64,000 nt of DNA from Vicingaceae bacterium. GTDB taxonomy: Bacteria > Bacteroidota > Bacteroidia > Flavobacteriales_E > Vicingaceae. Where the stretch lies: the NCBI GenBank assembly GCA_018402765.1, contig JAGYIE010000004.1, positions 54,603 to 118,602 of the forward strand. Reading direction: 5' to 3'. The translations under genes and the position numbers were made by a program. Shown one piece after another: positions 28,145 through 37,516 of this stretch; position 1 is the first letter of the stretch, and each line of letters opens with the position of its first letter. The notes beneath the pieces were generated by a model, which saw only the letters and a program-made list of their open reading frames with translations, did no database searches and had not been told where the DNA came from.

Positions 28145-28381
28145 TTACTTTTTCACCAACTTTTTTACTAAAAGTACTACAAATGCAATCATCGGCACAC
28201 CATGCATTATGGTATCCCACCAATCGAGTAATTTCATGCCATTAGCGCCACCCATTATCCACTTTATTTTGCCAAATAAATGAGGCTCAGGTTGGAATGG
28301 GGCTAAACCTAATGCAAGGCAAGCAATGATGACAAACCATCCATTGTAGCTAGTTGGGGTATTACTTTCTTGATTGCTCAT
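28145..28381 (-). CDS. Small membrane protein (78 aa)
   Basis: Two hydrophobic segments; tightly packed in operon. Confidence 0.6.
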   Translation of the reverse strand: MSNQESNTPTSYNGWFVIIACLALGLAPFQPEPHLFGKIKWIMGGANGMKLLDWWDTIMHGVPMIAFVVLLVKKLVKK

Positions 28382-29249
28382 TTTTTATAAAAGGATATAA
28401 TTCTTGTTGGATAAATTGTTCTGGATATTCATTCTCATCATCAAAGCCAAGCTCTATATCTCTTCCATCGTAAGGGATATAGGCAGTCTTAAATAAATAA
28501 TCCCAAATGCTTAACGTAAGACCAAAGTTGACACCCATTTTTCGATCTTCAGGTAACTCTTTTGCATGATGCCAAATGTGCATTTGTGGGCTGTTGAAAA
28601 TATATTTTAACGGACCCAAATTAATTTTAAAGTTACTATGATTAAAGTGTCCTACAGCAATTGCAAAAGCATCAACAATAAAGAACTCTACTAATCCAAA
28701 GCCTAACAAAGCTAAAGGAATATACTGTATAAATTTATAGATTATGGTCTCCATCCAGTGGAAACGCAAGTGTGCTGCAAACCCCATTTCTTTAACACTG
28801 TGGTGCAACTTATGAAATTGCCATAAAAACGGAACTGCATGCAACAAACGGTGAACATTCCATTGGATAAAATCCCTAGCTAGAAAAAGAATTCCCAATT
28901 GAACCCAAATGGCTAACTCGTTTATTTTTATTGCTACCAAGTTGGTTACTCCGAATAGACCTAGGAAGTCGGTAAAAAGCGTAACAAATGCATTCGATAC
29001 AGAATTGTAAATGATTAAAGAAAAGATGAAAAAGTTGAAAAACATATAAAAGAAATCTAGCCAGAAATCTTTACGAATCAATTTTTGGTTTTTTCTCCAT
29101 GGAAAAAATATTTCTAACGCATAGAAAAAAATAGATACCGCTATTAAAAGGTAAAAGTAACTGTTCCACGAAGGGTTGGAAATATCATTAATTAAATAAT
29201 TCCAATAGTCGGTGAATCCCTTTATAAATATGTCTAAATACTTATTCAT
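28362..29249 (-). CDS. Sterol desaturase / fatty-acid hydroxylase family protein
   Basis: Histidine clusters HRLLH, HKLHHS, HMWH/HIWHH; start at ATG 29249 preferred over the TTG in the track. Confidence 0.85.
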   Translation of the reverse strand: MNKYLDIFIKGFTDYWNYLINDISNPSWNSYFYLLIAVSIFFYALEIFFPWRKNQKLIRKDFWLDFFYMFFNFFIFSLIIYNSVSNAFVTLFTDFLGLFGVTNLVAIKINELAIWVQLGILFLARDFIQWNVHRLLHAVPFLWQFHKLHHSVKEMGFAAHLRFHWMETIIYKFIQYIPLALLGFGLVEFFIVDAFAIAVGHFNHSNFKINLGPLKYIFNSPQMHIWHHAKELPEDRKMGVNFGLTLSIWDYLFKTAYIPYDGRDIELGFDDENEYPEQFIQQELYPFIKNEQSRK

Positions 29250-29254
29250 AGTTC

Positions 29255-29671
29255 TTATTTTTTTGTCGGTAAATTGAGTTGGCTCCAAGCTCCCATACCG
29301 CCTTTTAAATCATAAATGGCCGTAAATCCTTTTGACTTTAGGTAATTGGCTGCTTTTACTGATCTGCCGCCAACTGCACAATACACATATACAGGTTTGT
29401 TTGGGTCTAAAGAAGCAATTTGTTGATCAAACTCAGTTCCGCTAATGTTGTAATTGAGCGCACCTGCAATATGGCCTTGATTAAACTCTCCAGGAGTTCT
29501 TACATCTACCAATTGAATGTCCTCCTTGGTAGTAATATCCTGATAAAATGACTGCCCATCAAGCTTTTCAAATACAGAGGTAGTAGCGGTAGTTTGTACT
29601 TTTTTATCTTGACCATTCGTGCAAGATATAATGCCCATCGAAAGAGCGATAAAGGTGATAAATGTTTTCAT
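29255..29671 (-). CDS. Rhodanese-like lipoprotein
   Basis: IQLVDVRTPGEFNQGHIAGALNYNI...PVYVYCAVGGRSVKAANYL; lipobox GIISC. Confidence 0.9.
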   Translation of the reverse strand: MKTFITFIALSMGIISCTNGQDKKVQTTATTSVFEKLDGQSFYQDITTKEDIQLVDVRTPGEFNQGHIAGALNYNISGTEFDQQIASLDPNKPVYVYCAVGGRSVKAANYLKSKGFTAIYDLKGGMGAWSQLNLPTKK

Positions 29672-29676
29672 AATGT

Positions 29677-30084
29677 CTATTTTTCGTCTTCTAATTCAAA
29701 TTTTGTTTTTTCTACTCCTTTATAGCTGTAGAATAGATTTGCCCAAATAATTTTGGAGATTGCATAAATAAATGGAGAAAATACAATTAATACTCCTGCT
29801 ATAATCGACACAATGGTCCAATAACCTAAATCCAATCCGAGTACCAAGGTAGCTACCCAAACGGTAACCATTATGGCTACACCAATGGAGTAGGCTACAT
29901 ACATTGCACCAAAATAAAATCCTGTTTCCATATGTAGACTTCTATTGCACACAGGACACCTTTTTAAAACAGGCGACATGGTAGAAAGGTTGTAGGGATT
30001 TTTATCTTCGTAAAATTCTCCCTCATGGCAATGGGGGCATTTGCGGTTAATAACACTGTAAATTTTAGTTCCTTTTTTTATCAT
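29677..30084 (-). CDS. DUF983 family membrane protein
   Basis: NRKCPHCHEGEFY...RCPVCNRSLHMETGFYFGAMYVAYSIGVAI. Confidence 0.85.
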   Translation of the reverse strand: MIKKGTKIYSVINRKCPHCHEGEFYEDKNPYNLSTMSPVLKRCPVCNRSLHMETGFYFGAMYVAYSIGVAIMVTVWVATLVLGLDLGYWTIVSIIAGVLIVFSPFIYAISKIIWANLFYSYKGVEKTKFELEDEK

Positions 30085-30087
30085 GAG

Positions 30088-30393
30088 TTATATAAAATTG
30101 CAATTTTCCATACATCCAAACATATCGAGTATGGATCGGTCTACTAAGCTGTAATTAATATTTCTCCCATTTCTGGAAGAGCACAATACCCCTTTGTCTT
30201 TCATTTTAATTAAATGGTGCGAAAGTAATGATTGCTCTATTCCTGTATGTTCCATTAGTTGTGCAACACTCAAGGGTTCGTGTTGTTGCATAATGCTCAA
30301 AATTTGTAGACGAACGGGATGCGCAATTGCTTTCAGTATCTCTGCAATTCGCTCCATTTTATCAGCTGTTATTTCTATTTTATCGACCATCAT
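30088..30393 (-). CDS. ArsR family winged-helix transcriptional regulator
   Basis: AEILKAIAHPVRLQILSIMQQHEPLSVAQLMEHTGIEQSLLSHHLIKMKDKGVL. Confidence 0.9.
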   Translation of the reverse strand: MMVDKIEITADKMERIAEILKAIAHPVRLQILSIMQQHEPLSVAQLMEHTGIEQSLLSHHLIKMKDKGVLCSSRNGRNINYSLVDRSILDMFGCMENCNFI

Positions 30394-30411
30394 AAATTCA
30401 AATACAAAAAT

Positions 30412-30427
30412 ATGAAAATATGTTCAT
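30412..30427. promoter_or_regulatory. Candidate ArsR-type operator ATGAAAATATGTTCAT
   Basis: One mismatch from the perfect palindrome ATGAACATATGTTCAT, 20-35 bp upstream of the ArsR start. Confidence 0.6.
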
Positions 30428-30603
30428 GTAAATAATTAAACAAAGGTTAATTCTTTGAAAAATATATCAATTAATCGCTGTTGTCTGATTATAGTACAAA
30501 AAACAACTATAGATTGATAATGATGGGTTATCAACATAATCTTTCATGATTATTTTTTTAATTTTCTTTCACATTGAAAGTTATACGAATCGATTAAATC
30601 CAA

Positions 30604-30772
30604 TTTAAAAGGTCATCGAGTGATTCAAGAAGTGCCTTTCGATACAATTTTTAGTACCTCGAGTGCTTGTCGAGCTTAGTCGAGGTATGATTTCGTTCTA
30701 ACGAAATTGTATTGAGCGGCACTAAAAACCACTCAGGGTACTTCTTGGATGGTATCGAGATGCCCTTTTAAA
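30604..30772. repeat. Large imperfect palindromic intergenic element
   Basis: Terminal arms tttaaaagg/ccttttaaa; long related arms; inner hairpin atttcgtt-ct-aacgaaat (30690-30707). Confidence 0.6.
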
Positions 30773-30837
30773 GCATTGACTTTTTGGCCAAAGGATGCGA
30801 CTGATAGGTCAATTATGTTTCCCATGTCAGTTCCTGT

Positions 30838-31223
30838 TTAAAAGCTGGTAAATCCACAGAATGAAAGTATTAATGTGATATAAATTAACTTTTTCATAAG
30901 GCGTTGATGTGTCGTAACTTCATTTTCTATTCTAATGCGCAACAAGTAAATTCCTTTTAAAGTGGGTGAATTAAAATTATACTCCCCTGCATCATTCCAA
31001 GTTCATCTGCCATTATTGTGCATTCTTCCATTAATGTCATATCGCGTATAGTAGACTTGCTTGTGTATAGGTTCTTTTGATTCTACTTGCAAGTATTGAT
31101 TGTTGCCAATCCGATGTGTAAAATACGCAATTATTGTGCTAGGGTTATGGATTTTTTCAATATTCCGTTTTCGTAAGTTGGGGTCAGGGAACGCGAGATA
31201 AGTAGGGTTGAGAGTTTTTTCAT
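30838..31223 (-). pseudogene. Remnant of a secreted T9SS type A protein
   Basis: MKKLSTLLIS start then frame change; NPSTIIAYFTHRIGNNQYLQVES...YYTRYDINGRMHNNGR*TWNDAGEYNFNSPTLKGIYLLRIRIENEV with in-frame TGA at 31013-31015. Confidence 0.65.
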
Positions 31224-31704
31224 AATTATAAGTATCTGTTTTGCATAAAATTATAAAAAACTTGCTATTTTAATGTTTTAATAGAAAAGATTTGTTTTTT
31301 TAACACTTATCATATCTAATTAATTTTCATGACAGTACGATTTTATGCTATCAAATGCTAGCGCTAGCTCGATTTGTCACTAATCAGAGGTGATACAACG
31401 AAATTTTTACTGATCAATATAACTTGTAAAAAATAAAATTAAAGAAAGGTTAAGTTAATATCCCCATAACAGTCAGCATATAAAAGGTAATCTAATGCTA
31501 AGCTTTAGAAAATATTGCTATGAAGTAGTTGGCCGATATTTATATTCCATAATTGAACGTTTAATCAATTTAACTAAAAAGTAATAAACAGAACATTATG
31601 AGGTATTTATTCGATTTATATCACCATTTGGTTATCCTTGTTTTTAGAAAGAAATGGGCAGGTTTATTTCATCAAGCTACTTTTATAGCTAATCCATCTT
31701 CATT

Positions 31705-32568
31705 ATGAGTAAAGCCTCAAACAAGCGATCTGTTGAGGTGGTGGTTATTTCAGATGTTCATCTAGGAACGCGAGGATGTCACGCCAAAGAGTTACTAAAG
31801 TATATGAAAAGCATACAGCCTGAGAAAGTTATCTTAAATGGAGATATTATTGATATCTGGCAGTTTAAGAAAAGTTATTTTCCTAAAGCGCACATGCAGG
31901 TCATCAAGCAAATTGCCAGTTGGATGACTAAGGGTGTAAAGATTTATTATGTTACCGGTAATCATGATGAAATGCTTCGAAAATTTGTTGGCTTTAAGAT
32001 GGGTAGTCTTAAAATAGTCAATAAAGTGGTATTAAAACTAGATGGGAGTAAGGTGTGGTTTTTTCATGGTGACGTATTTGATGTGACCATGCAGCACAGT
32101 AAGTGGTTGGCGAAATTGGGCGCTAATGGATATGATTTGCTGATCCTTCTTAATAGGTTCGTAAATCACATTTCTGAGAAATTAGGTCGAGGAAAAATAT
32201 CCTTATCAAAACGAATAAAAAACAGTGTAAAGAGTGCCGTGAAATTCATCAACGATTTTGAAACCGTAGCTGCAGATATTGCTATTATGAATGAATACGA
32301 TTATGTCGTTTGCGGTCATATCCATCAGCCTGAAATGAGAAAAATTACCAATGCTAAAGGTAGTGTGATGTATTTAAATTCAGGCGATTGGATTGAAAAC
32401 TTAACTGCTTTGGAATATAGTGAAGGGGCTTGGAGTATTTATAAATATGAAGATGTGCACTATTTAGAGGACAGTCTACAAATTACTTCCGATCAGGAAT
32501 ACAATAATAAGGAGTTGTTTGCTAAACTAGTAGCTGAGTTTAAATTAATGGAGTTGACTAAAAATTAA
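31705..32568 (+). CDS. UDP-2,3-diacylglucosamine diphosphatase-like metallophosphoesterase
   Basis: VVISDVHLGTRG, LNGDIIDIW, VTGNHDE, FHGDVFD, VCGHIHQPEM. Confidence 0.85.
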   Translation: MSKASNKRSVEVVVISDVHLGTRGCHAKELLKYMKSIQPEKVILNGDIIDIWQFKKSYFPKAHMQVIKQIASWMTKGVKIYYVTGNHDEMLRKFVGFKMGSLKIVNKVVLKLDGSKVWFFHGDVFDVTMQHSKWLAKLGANGYDLLILLNRFVNHISEKLGRGKISLSKRIKNSVKSAVKFINDFETVAADIAIMNEYDYVVCGHIHQPEMRKITNAKGSVMYLNSGDWIENLTALEYSEGAWSIYKYEDVHYLEDSLQITSDQEYNNKELFAKLVAEFKLMELTKN

Positions 32569-32572
32569 GCGG

Positions 32573-33616
32573 ATGAAAATTCTATACGCCATTCAAGGTA
32601 CAGGCAACGGCCACTTAAGTAGAGCTCGTGAAATCATACCTTATTTACAAAAGAAAGGAGAGCTCGATTTATTGGTGAGCGGCATTCAGTCTGATATTCC
32701 ACTGCCTTATGATGTGAAATACGTGTACAAAGGAATGAGCTTTATATTCGGTAAAAAAGGTGGAATAGATTATATGAATACCTACATGAAAAATCATGTC
32801 AATCGGTTCATTAAGGAAGTCAAGAGTTTGCCTATAGAGCAGTATGATCTAATTATCAATGATTTTGAACCAATTTCTGCATGGGCAGCCCATTTTAAAA
32901 AAAAGCACTGCATTAGTTTGAGCAATCAATGTGCTGTGCTTTCTGAAGCTGCTCCAAAACCGTCTAAAGAGGATACCTTGGGTAAGTTTATGTTAAATAA
33001 TTATGCGCCAACTACTGCTGCTTATGGGTTTCACTTTCAAAAGTATGCTGATAATATATACACACCTATTGTTCGTCAGGAGGTTAGAGATTTGGGAATT
33101 TCAGATTTAGGACATTATACGGTTTATCTTCCTGCGTACAGCGATGAGCGAATTATTAAAAAATTAAGCTTGATTCATGACGTAGAATTTCAAGTGTTTA
33201 CCAAACACGGAAAAAAATCCTATCAGGTAGAAAATATTTCGATACAGCCAATAAACAACGATGCATTTTTGAAAAGTATGGCTACTTGCACCGGAGTGCT
33301 TTGTGCTGCAGGTTTTGGAACACCTACCGAAGCGCTGTTTCTAGGTAAAAAGTTAATGGTAATTCCAATGAAAGCGCAGTATGAGCAGCAATGTAATGCC
33401 GAGGCGCTAAAGCAAATGGGTGTTCCTGTTATTAAGCATTTGCGAAAAAAGTTTATTCCTGAATTATTGAAATGGATTTTGAGTGATGAAATAGTAGCGG
33501 TTGATTATCCAAATCAAACGGAAGAAATTGTCGATAAGATTATCCAAAATGAATATCTGAAGCAGTCGTCCTATCTGGATTACATACTGCCAAATCAATT
33601 AAAAGTAGGAGCGTAG
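32573..33616 (+). CDS. Glycosyltransferase family protein (MurG/GT28-like)
   Basis: MKILYAIQGTGNGHLSRAREI...CAAGFGTPTEALFLGKKLMVIPMKAQYEQQCNAEAL. Confidence 0.8.
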   Translation: MKILYAIQGTGNGHLSRAREIIPYLQKKGELDLLVSGIQSDIPLPYDVKYVYKGMSFIFGKKGGIDYMNTYMKNHVNRFIKEVKSLPIEQYDLIINDFEPISAWAAHFKKKHCISLSNQCAVLSEAAPKPSKEDTLGKFMLNNYAPTTAAYGFHFQKYADNIYTPIVRQEVRDLGISDLGHYTVYLPAYSDERIIKKLSLIHDVEFQVFTKHGKKSYQVENISIQPINNDAFLKSMATCTGVLCAAGFGTPTEALFLGKKLMVIPMKAQYEQQCNAEALKQMGVPVIKHLRKKFIPELLKWILSDEIVAVDYPNQTEEIVDKIIQNEYLKQSSYLDYILPNQLKVGA

Positions 33617-33621
33617 CTAAT

Positions 33622-35019
33622 ATGTCGAATTATAATTTCTCTAAAAACTTTCATTGGGGAGTTTCTACTTCTGCTTTTCAAATAGAAGGTGCGCATGATA
33701 AGGATGGTAAAGGAATATCCATTTGGGATGAGTTTACCCAAAAGAAGAAAGTGATTTTAGATAATCATCATGCAAAAGTAGCCTGCGATTTTTATCATAA
33801 ATATGAAGAGGATCTTGAGCTGATTAAAGATTTGGGCATTCCTAACTTCCGGTTCTCTATTTCTTGGACGCGTATTTTTCCTGATGGCTGCGGAAGGGTA
33901 AATCAAAAAGGTGTTGATTATTACAATCGGGTAATAGATAGTTGTATAGAAAAAGGAATAGAGCCTTGGGTGACTTTATATCATTGGGATTTGCCTGAGA
34001 ACATTCAAAAAAGAGGTGGTTGGGCTAATCGGCGAATTGTAGATTGGTTCTATGATTTTGCAGCTTTTTGTGCATCTCATTTTGGTGATCGGGTAAAGCG
34101 ATGGATGGTATTGAATGAGCCGATGGTTTTTACCGGAGCAGGCTATTTTTTAGGAATACACGCTCCAGGTAGACGCGGGCTAAAGCATTTTATACCGGCA
34201 GTTCATCATGCAGTGCTTAGCCAAGCAGAAGGTGGAAGGATTATTAAAGAGTTGCGACCTGATAGTTTAGTGGGTACTACGTTTTCTTGTAGTTTGATAG
34301 AACCATTTCGAGAAAATAATCCGAAAGATATCAAAGCTGCTAAGCGAGTAGATGCCCTAAGCAACCGATTGTTTTTAGAGCCTGCACTTGGTTTGGGGTA
34401 CCCAACCGAAGATCTACCTTTTTTAAAAAGATTAGAAAAGCACATCCGAAAAGGCGATGAGAAACGCATGCAATTTGATTTTGATTTTATTGGTATTCAA
34501 AATTATACTCGCGAAATAATAAAACATTCTACGTTTACCCCCTACTTAAGAGCCAAATTAATAGAGTCGAAAAGCAGAAATGTCCCCATTACAGAAATGG
34601 GATGGGAAGTATATCCAAAGTCATTGTACGCTATGGCTAAAAAGTTTGCCAGCTATGAGAAGGTAAAGGAGGTAATCATTACCGAAAATGGGGCAGCCTT
34701 TTCTGATGAGCTGCAAAATGGTAAAATCTATGATTCGCATCGGACCAATTACTTAGCTGAAAACTTAAAGGAACTGAACCGAGCGCATTTAGAAAATGAA
34801 AAAATAAAGGGATATTTTGTTTGGTCGTTACTTGATAATTTCGAATGGGCAGAAGGTTATCACCCGCGGTTTGGGTTGGTTCATGTAGATTATAAAACGC
34901 TAGAGCGCACGCCTAAACTTTCTGCATTATGGTATAAAAAAACAATCAATGCTCATAATCAAAAGCATGTTGGTAACGTTCTAACGAAATCTGATTTAGC
35001 ATTAGAACGTAGAAAGTGA
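33622..35019 (+). CDS. Family 1 glycoside hydrolase (beta-glucosidase)
   Basis: FHWGVSTSAFQIEGA, MVLNEP (acid/base), IITENGAAF (nucleophile), SLLDNFEWAEGYHPRFGLVHVD. Confidence 0.95.
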   Translation: MSNYNFSKNFHWGVSTSAFQIEGAHDKDGKGISIWDEFTQKKKVILDNHHAKVACDFYHKYEEDLELIKDLGIPNFRFSISWTRIFPDGCGRVNQKGVDYYNRVIDSCIEKGIEPWVTLYHWDLPENIQKRGGWANRRIVDWFYDFAAFCASHFGDRVKRWMVLNEPMVFTGAGYFLGIHAPGRRGLKHFIPAVHHAVLSQAEGGRIIKELRPDSLVGTTFSCSLIEPFRENNPKDIKAAKRVDALSNRLFLEPALGLGYPTEDLPFLKRLEKHIRKGDEKRMQFDFDFIGIQNYTREIIKHSTFTPYLRAKLIESKSRNVPITEMGWEVYPKSLYAMAKKFASYEKVKEVIITENGAAFSDELQNGKIYDSHRTNYLAENLKELNRAHLENEKIKGYFVWSLLDNFEWAEGYHPRFGLVHVDYKTLERTPKLSALWYKKTINAHNQKHVGNVLTKSDLALERRK

Positions 35020-35472
35020 TTTTTTTTCAATGTTTACATTTGGTTTAAAATAGATTAGTTGAAATCGACTATCTTTTAATACTTTGATCGCATAGAATAA
35101 ATCTTTCCCCTTATTTTCAGTAGCATAAACTTCTTCTATTTTCCAATACGTATATTCGGTCTTTTTAAACCCGTTAATTACTTTTTGTGGCAATTCTTTT
35201 GGGTAAAATAGTTGTATTCGCTCTTCAATTATTTCGCCTGATTCCTTAATGTCTAATTTGTAAACGCGCTCATCTTTTTCAAATTCTGCTTGGTAATAAT
35301 TTTCGATTAGCCTCCATTTTTTAACTGTGGTCTCAGGGTATGTTTTTAAAAACCTATAATAGTTTCTGAAGGTACATTTTCTGATGAGGTAGCTCTTGCA
35401 GATCCAGATTGTGAAAAAAAGGAAGTAGGAATAAATAGAATTATTGGTAATTTTTTGTAATTGATTTTCATT
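35002..35472 (-). pseudogene. Secreted PepSY-like protein with an apparent 1-nt frameshift
   Basis: ATG frame MKINYKKLPIILFIPTSFFSQSGSARATSSENVPSETIIGF* joins LKTYPETTVKKWRLIENYYQAEFEKDERVYKLDIKESGEIIEERI...SLSTF* if one T is added in the run complementary to 35348-35352. Confidence 0.65.
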
Positions 35473-35686
35473 TTGTTAAGTTTTATTTTTAAAATAAAAA
35501 GAAACATTTATGCCAAAATGCGTGTCTTGGTAAAATAGGTGGAATGCTGAGTTTTTACAGTACTATGTGAGGACTTTTGGCATTAGATGGTGAACGGTAT
35601 AACATAGTTAAGACCAACTGACCAAGTAAAAAGAACTGTTTTCCATTTTGGTATAATTTTAACAAGTATTACGAAAACTCTATGTC

Positions 35687-35905
35687 ATGAAACTAGAACA
35701 TCCTCAGGTAGATAACAGGTTACAGCTTTTTCCTCACTCAAAAGGTTGGGCAATTTTCGATGAAAAAACGTATCGTTTTTCTGATAGTATAGAAGATTTC
35801 GCGCAAGCGTTGCAAATCGCAAAAAAGATAGCTGTCGCTAATGAAGCTACATTGCTAGTAAGAGATCAAGAGGGTGAGGTGATATTAAAGACAGTGTATG
35901 GTTAA
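35687..35905 (+). CDS. DUF2188-like small protein
   Basis: KGWAIFDEKTYRFSDSIEDFAQALQIAKKIAVANEATLLVRDQEGEV. Confidence 0.55.
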   Translation: MKLEHPQVDNRLQLFPHSKGWAIFDEKTYRFSDSIEDFAQALQIAKKIAVANEATLLVRDQEGEVILKTVYG

Positions 35906-35941
35906 TATTTTTTATTGTTTTTAGATTAATTAGCAAGAGCG

Positions 35942-35975
35942 AAAAGGCTAACCAGTATTTGGGTTAGCCTTTTTA
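35942..35975. terminator. Hairpin aaaaggctaacc-agtattt-gggttagccttttt
   Basis: 12-bp stem followed by T run. Confidence 0.8.
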
Positions 35976-35994
35976 ATTTAAAATTTATTGGTGT

Positions 35995-37386
35995 TTATAA
36001 TAGTTCATTTGCAATGTTTGCAAGTTCAGATCGCTCTCCTTTTTCTAAGGTGATATGCGCAAATAGTTTATTGCCTTTTAGTCGGTCCGTTAGGTAAGAA
36101 AGACCATTGCTTTGTTCATCCAAGTAGGGTGTGTCTATTTGATGAACATCTCCTGTGAAGATTATTTTTGTATTTTCTCCTGCTCGAGTTATAATAGTTT
36201 TTACTTCATGAGGTGTAAGGTTTTGGGCTTCGTCCACTATAAAGATAACATCAGATAAGCTTCTACCCCTAATATAGGCAAGAGGAGTAATGATAATTTT
36301 TTCACTGCTTTGCATTTCAGTAATCTGCTTGTAGCGCTTGTCAGCTTCGTCAAATTGATTCTTGATGTATTTTAGGTTATCAAAAAGTGGCTCCATATAG
36401 GGTCCTATTTTGTCCTTAATATCTCCAGGTAAGAATCCTAAATCTTTGTTGCTTAAAGGTACGATTGGTCTAGCAAGAATAATTTGTTTGAAGTTTCTTT
36501 TTTGCTCTATTGCTGCTGCTAATGCCAATAGGGTTTTCCCTGTGCCTGCAACTCCTTGTAGTGTCACTAATTTTATATCAGGGTTAAGTAACGCATGTAA
36601 GGCGAATGCTTGTTCTGCATTTTTAGGTTTAATGCCAAATGCATTGTCTTTTTCTACGCGCTCTATACGGTCTAAAACGGGATTGTAAAATGCTAAAGAA
36701 CTAGCCTTTCCGTTTTTTAAGATGTAAAAGTGATTGTTAATAATGTTCTCTGACATAAAGGAGTAGTTCTCTAAATGTCCTTTTCCATAAATGGTTTTTA
36801 TTACGTCACTGTCCAAATTGTCAATCAGCATTTTTCCACTAAACAAACTACCTAGGTCTTTCACCTTGCCTGTTTCATAGTCTTCTGCAGATATATTTAG
36901 CGCTTTGGCTTTTAGCCGCAGGTTGATATCTTTAGTCACTAAAATTACCTTGGCATCTTTTTCAGTCTGCTGTAGATTTAATGCAGTGTTTAGAATTTTA
37001 TGGTCAGCTTTTTTATCTCCAAATACTTTTTCTGCATCGACTAAAAGGTTTTTGGTGGACATAAATATTTTAAACCGTGAAGACTTGCGATCGCTTAATG
37101 GAATCCAATCTTGCAACGTATAATTTGCACTTAATCGGTCTACTATGCGGGTGAATTCTCTTGCTTCATAGTTTTTTGTGTCATTTCCTTTTTTGAAATT
37201 GTCTAACTCTTCCAATACGGTTATTGGAATGACCACATCATTGTCTTCAAAATTGTGAATCGAATTGTGGTCATGAATGATAACAGAAGTATCTAAAACG
37301 TAAATTTTTTTTTGTTTAGATTTTTGTGATGTTTTTGACTTTGTCGCGGTAGGTTGTCCGGAATTTGCTTTTGAGATTCTAGCCAT
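35995..37386 (-). CDS. PhoH family ATPase with N-terminal PIN domain
   Basis: KIYVLDTSVIIHDHNSIHNFEDNDVVIPITVLEELDNFKKG; GVAGTGKTLLALAAAI; FIVDEAQNLTPHEVKTIITRAGENTKIIFTGD. Confidence 0.95.
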   Translation of the reverse strand: MARISKANSGQPTATKSKTSQKSKQKKIYVLDTSVIIHDHNSIHNFEDNDVVIPITVLEELDNFKKGNDTKNYEAREFTRIVDRLSANYTLQDWIPLSDRKSSRFKIFMSTKNLLVDAEKVFGDKKADHKILNTALNLQQTEKDAKVILVTKDINLRLKAKALNISAEDYETGKVKDLGSLFSGKMLIDNLDSDVIKTIYGKGHLENYSFMSENIINNHFYILKNGKASSLAFYNPVLDRIERVEKDNAFGIKPKNAEQAFALHALLNPDIKLVTLQGVAGTGKTLLALAAAIEQKRNFKQIILARPIVPLSNKDLGFLPGDIKDKIGPYMEPLFDNLKYIKNQFDEADKRYKQITEMQSSEKIIITPLAYIRGRSLSDVIFIVDEAQNLTPHEVKTIITRAGENTKIIFTGDVHQIDTPYLDEQSNGLSYLTDRLKGNKLFAHITLEKGERSELANIANELL

Positions 37387-37516
37387 ACTGATAAAGTTTT
37401 TCCTTTAAAAGTAGGATGAATTAATTGTTTGAAATACGCGTAAAAGCAAAAGAAATGAACGATTAGCTATTGAAAAGTAAATGGTTTATAGAATGCATTT
37501 TCAATGGATAGAATGC

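Noticed and set aside
31370-31383. Short palindrome gctagcgctagc in the spacer before the LpxH-like gene
   Set aside because: Only 12 bp, no repeated context or gene-proximal position to support a function.
34206-34469. Antisense ORF in the GH1 gene
   Set aside because: Shadow ORF of a conserved enzyme.
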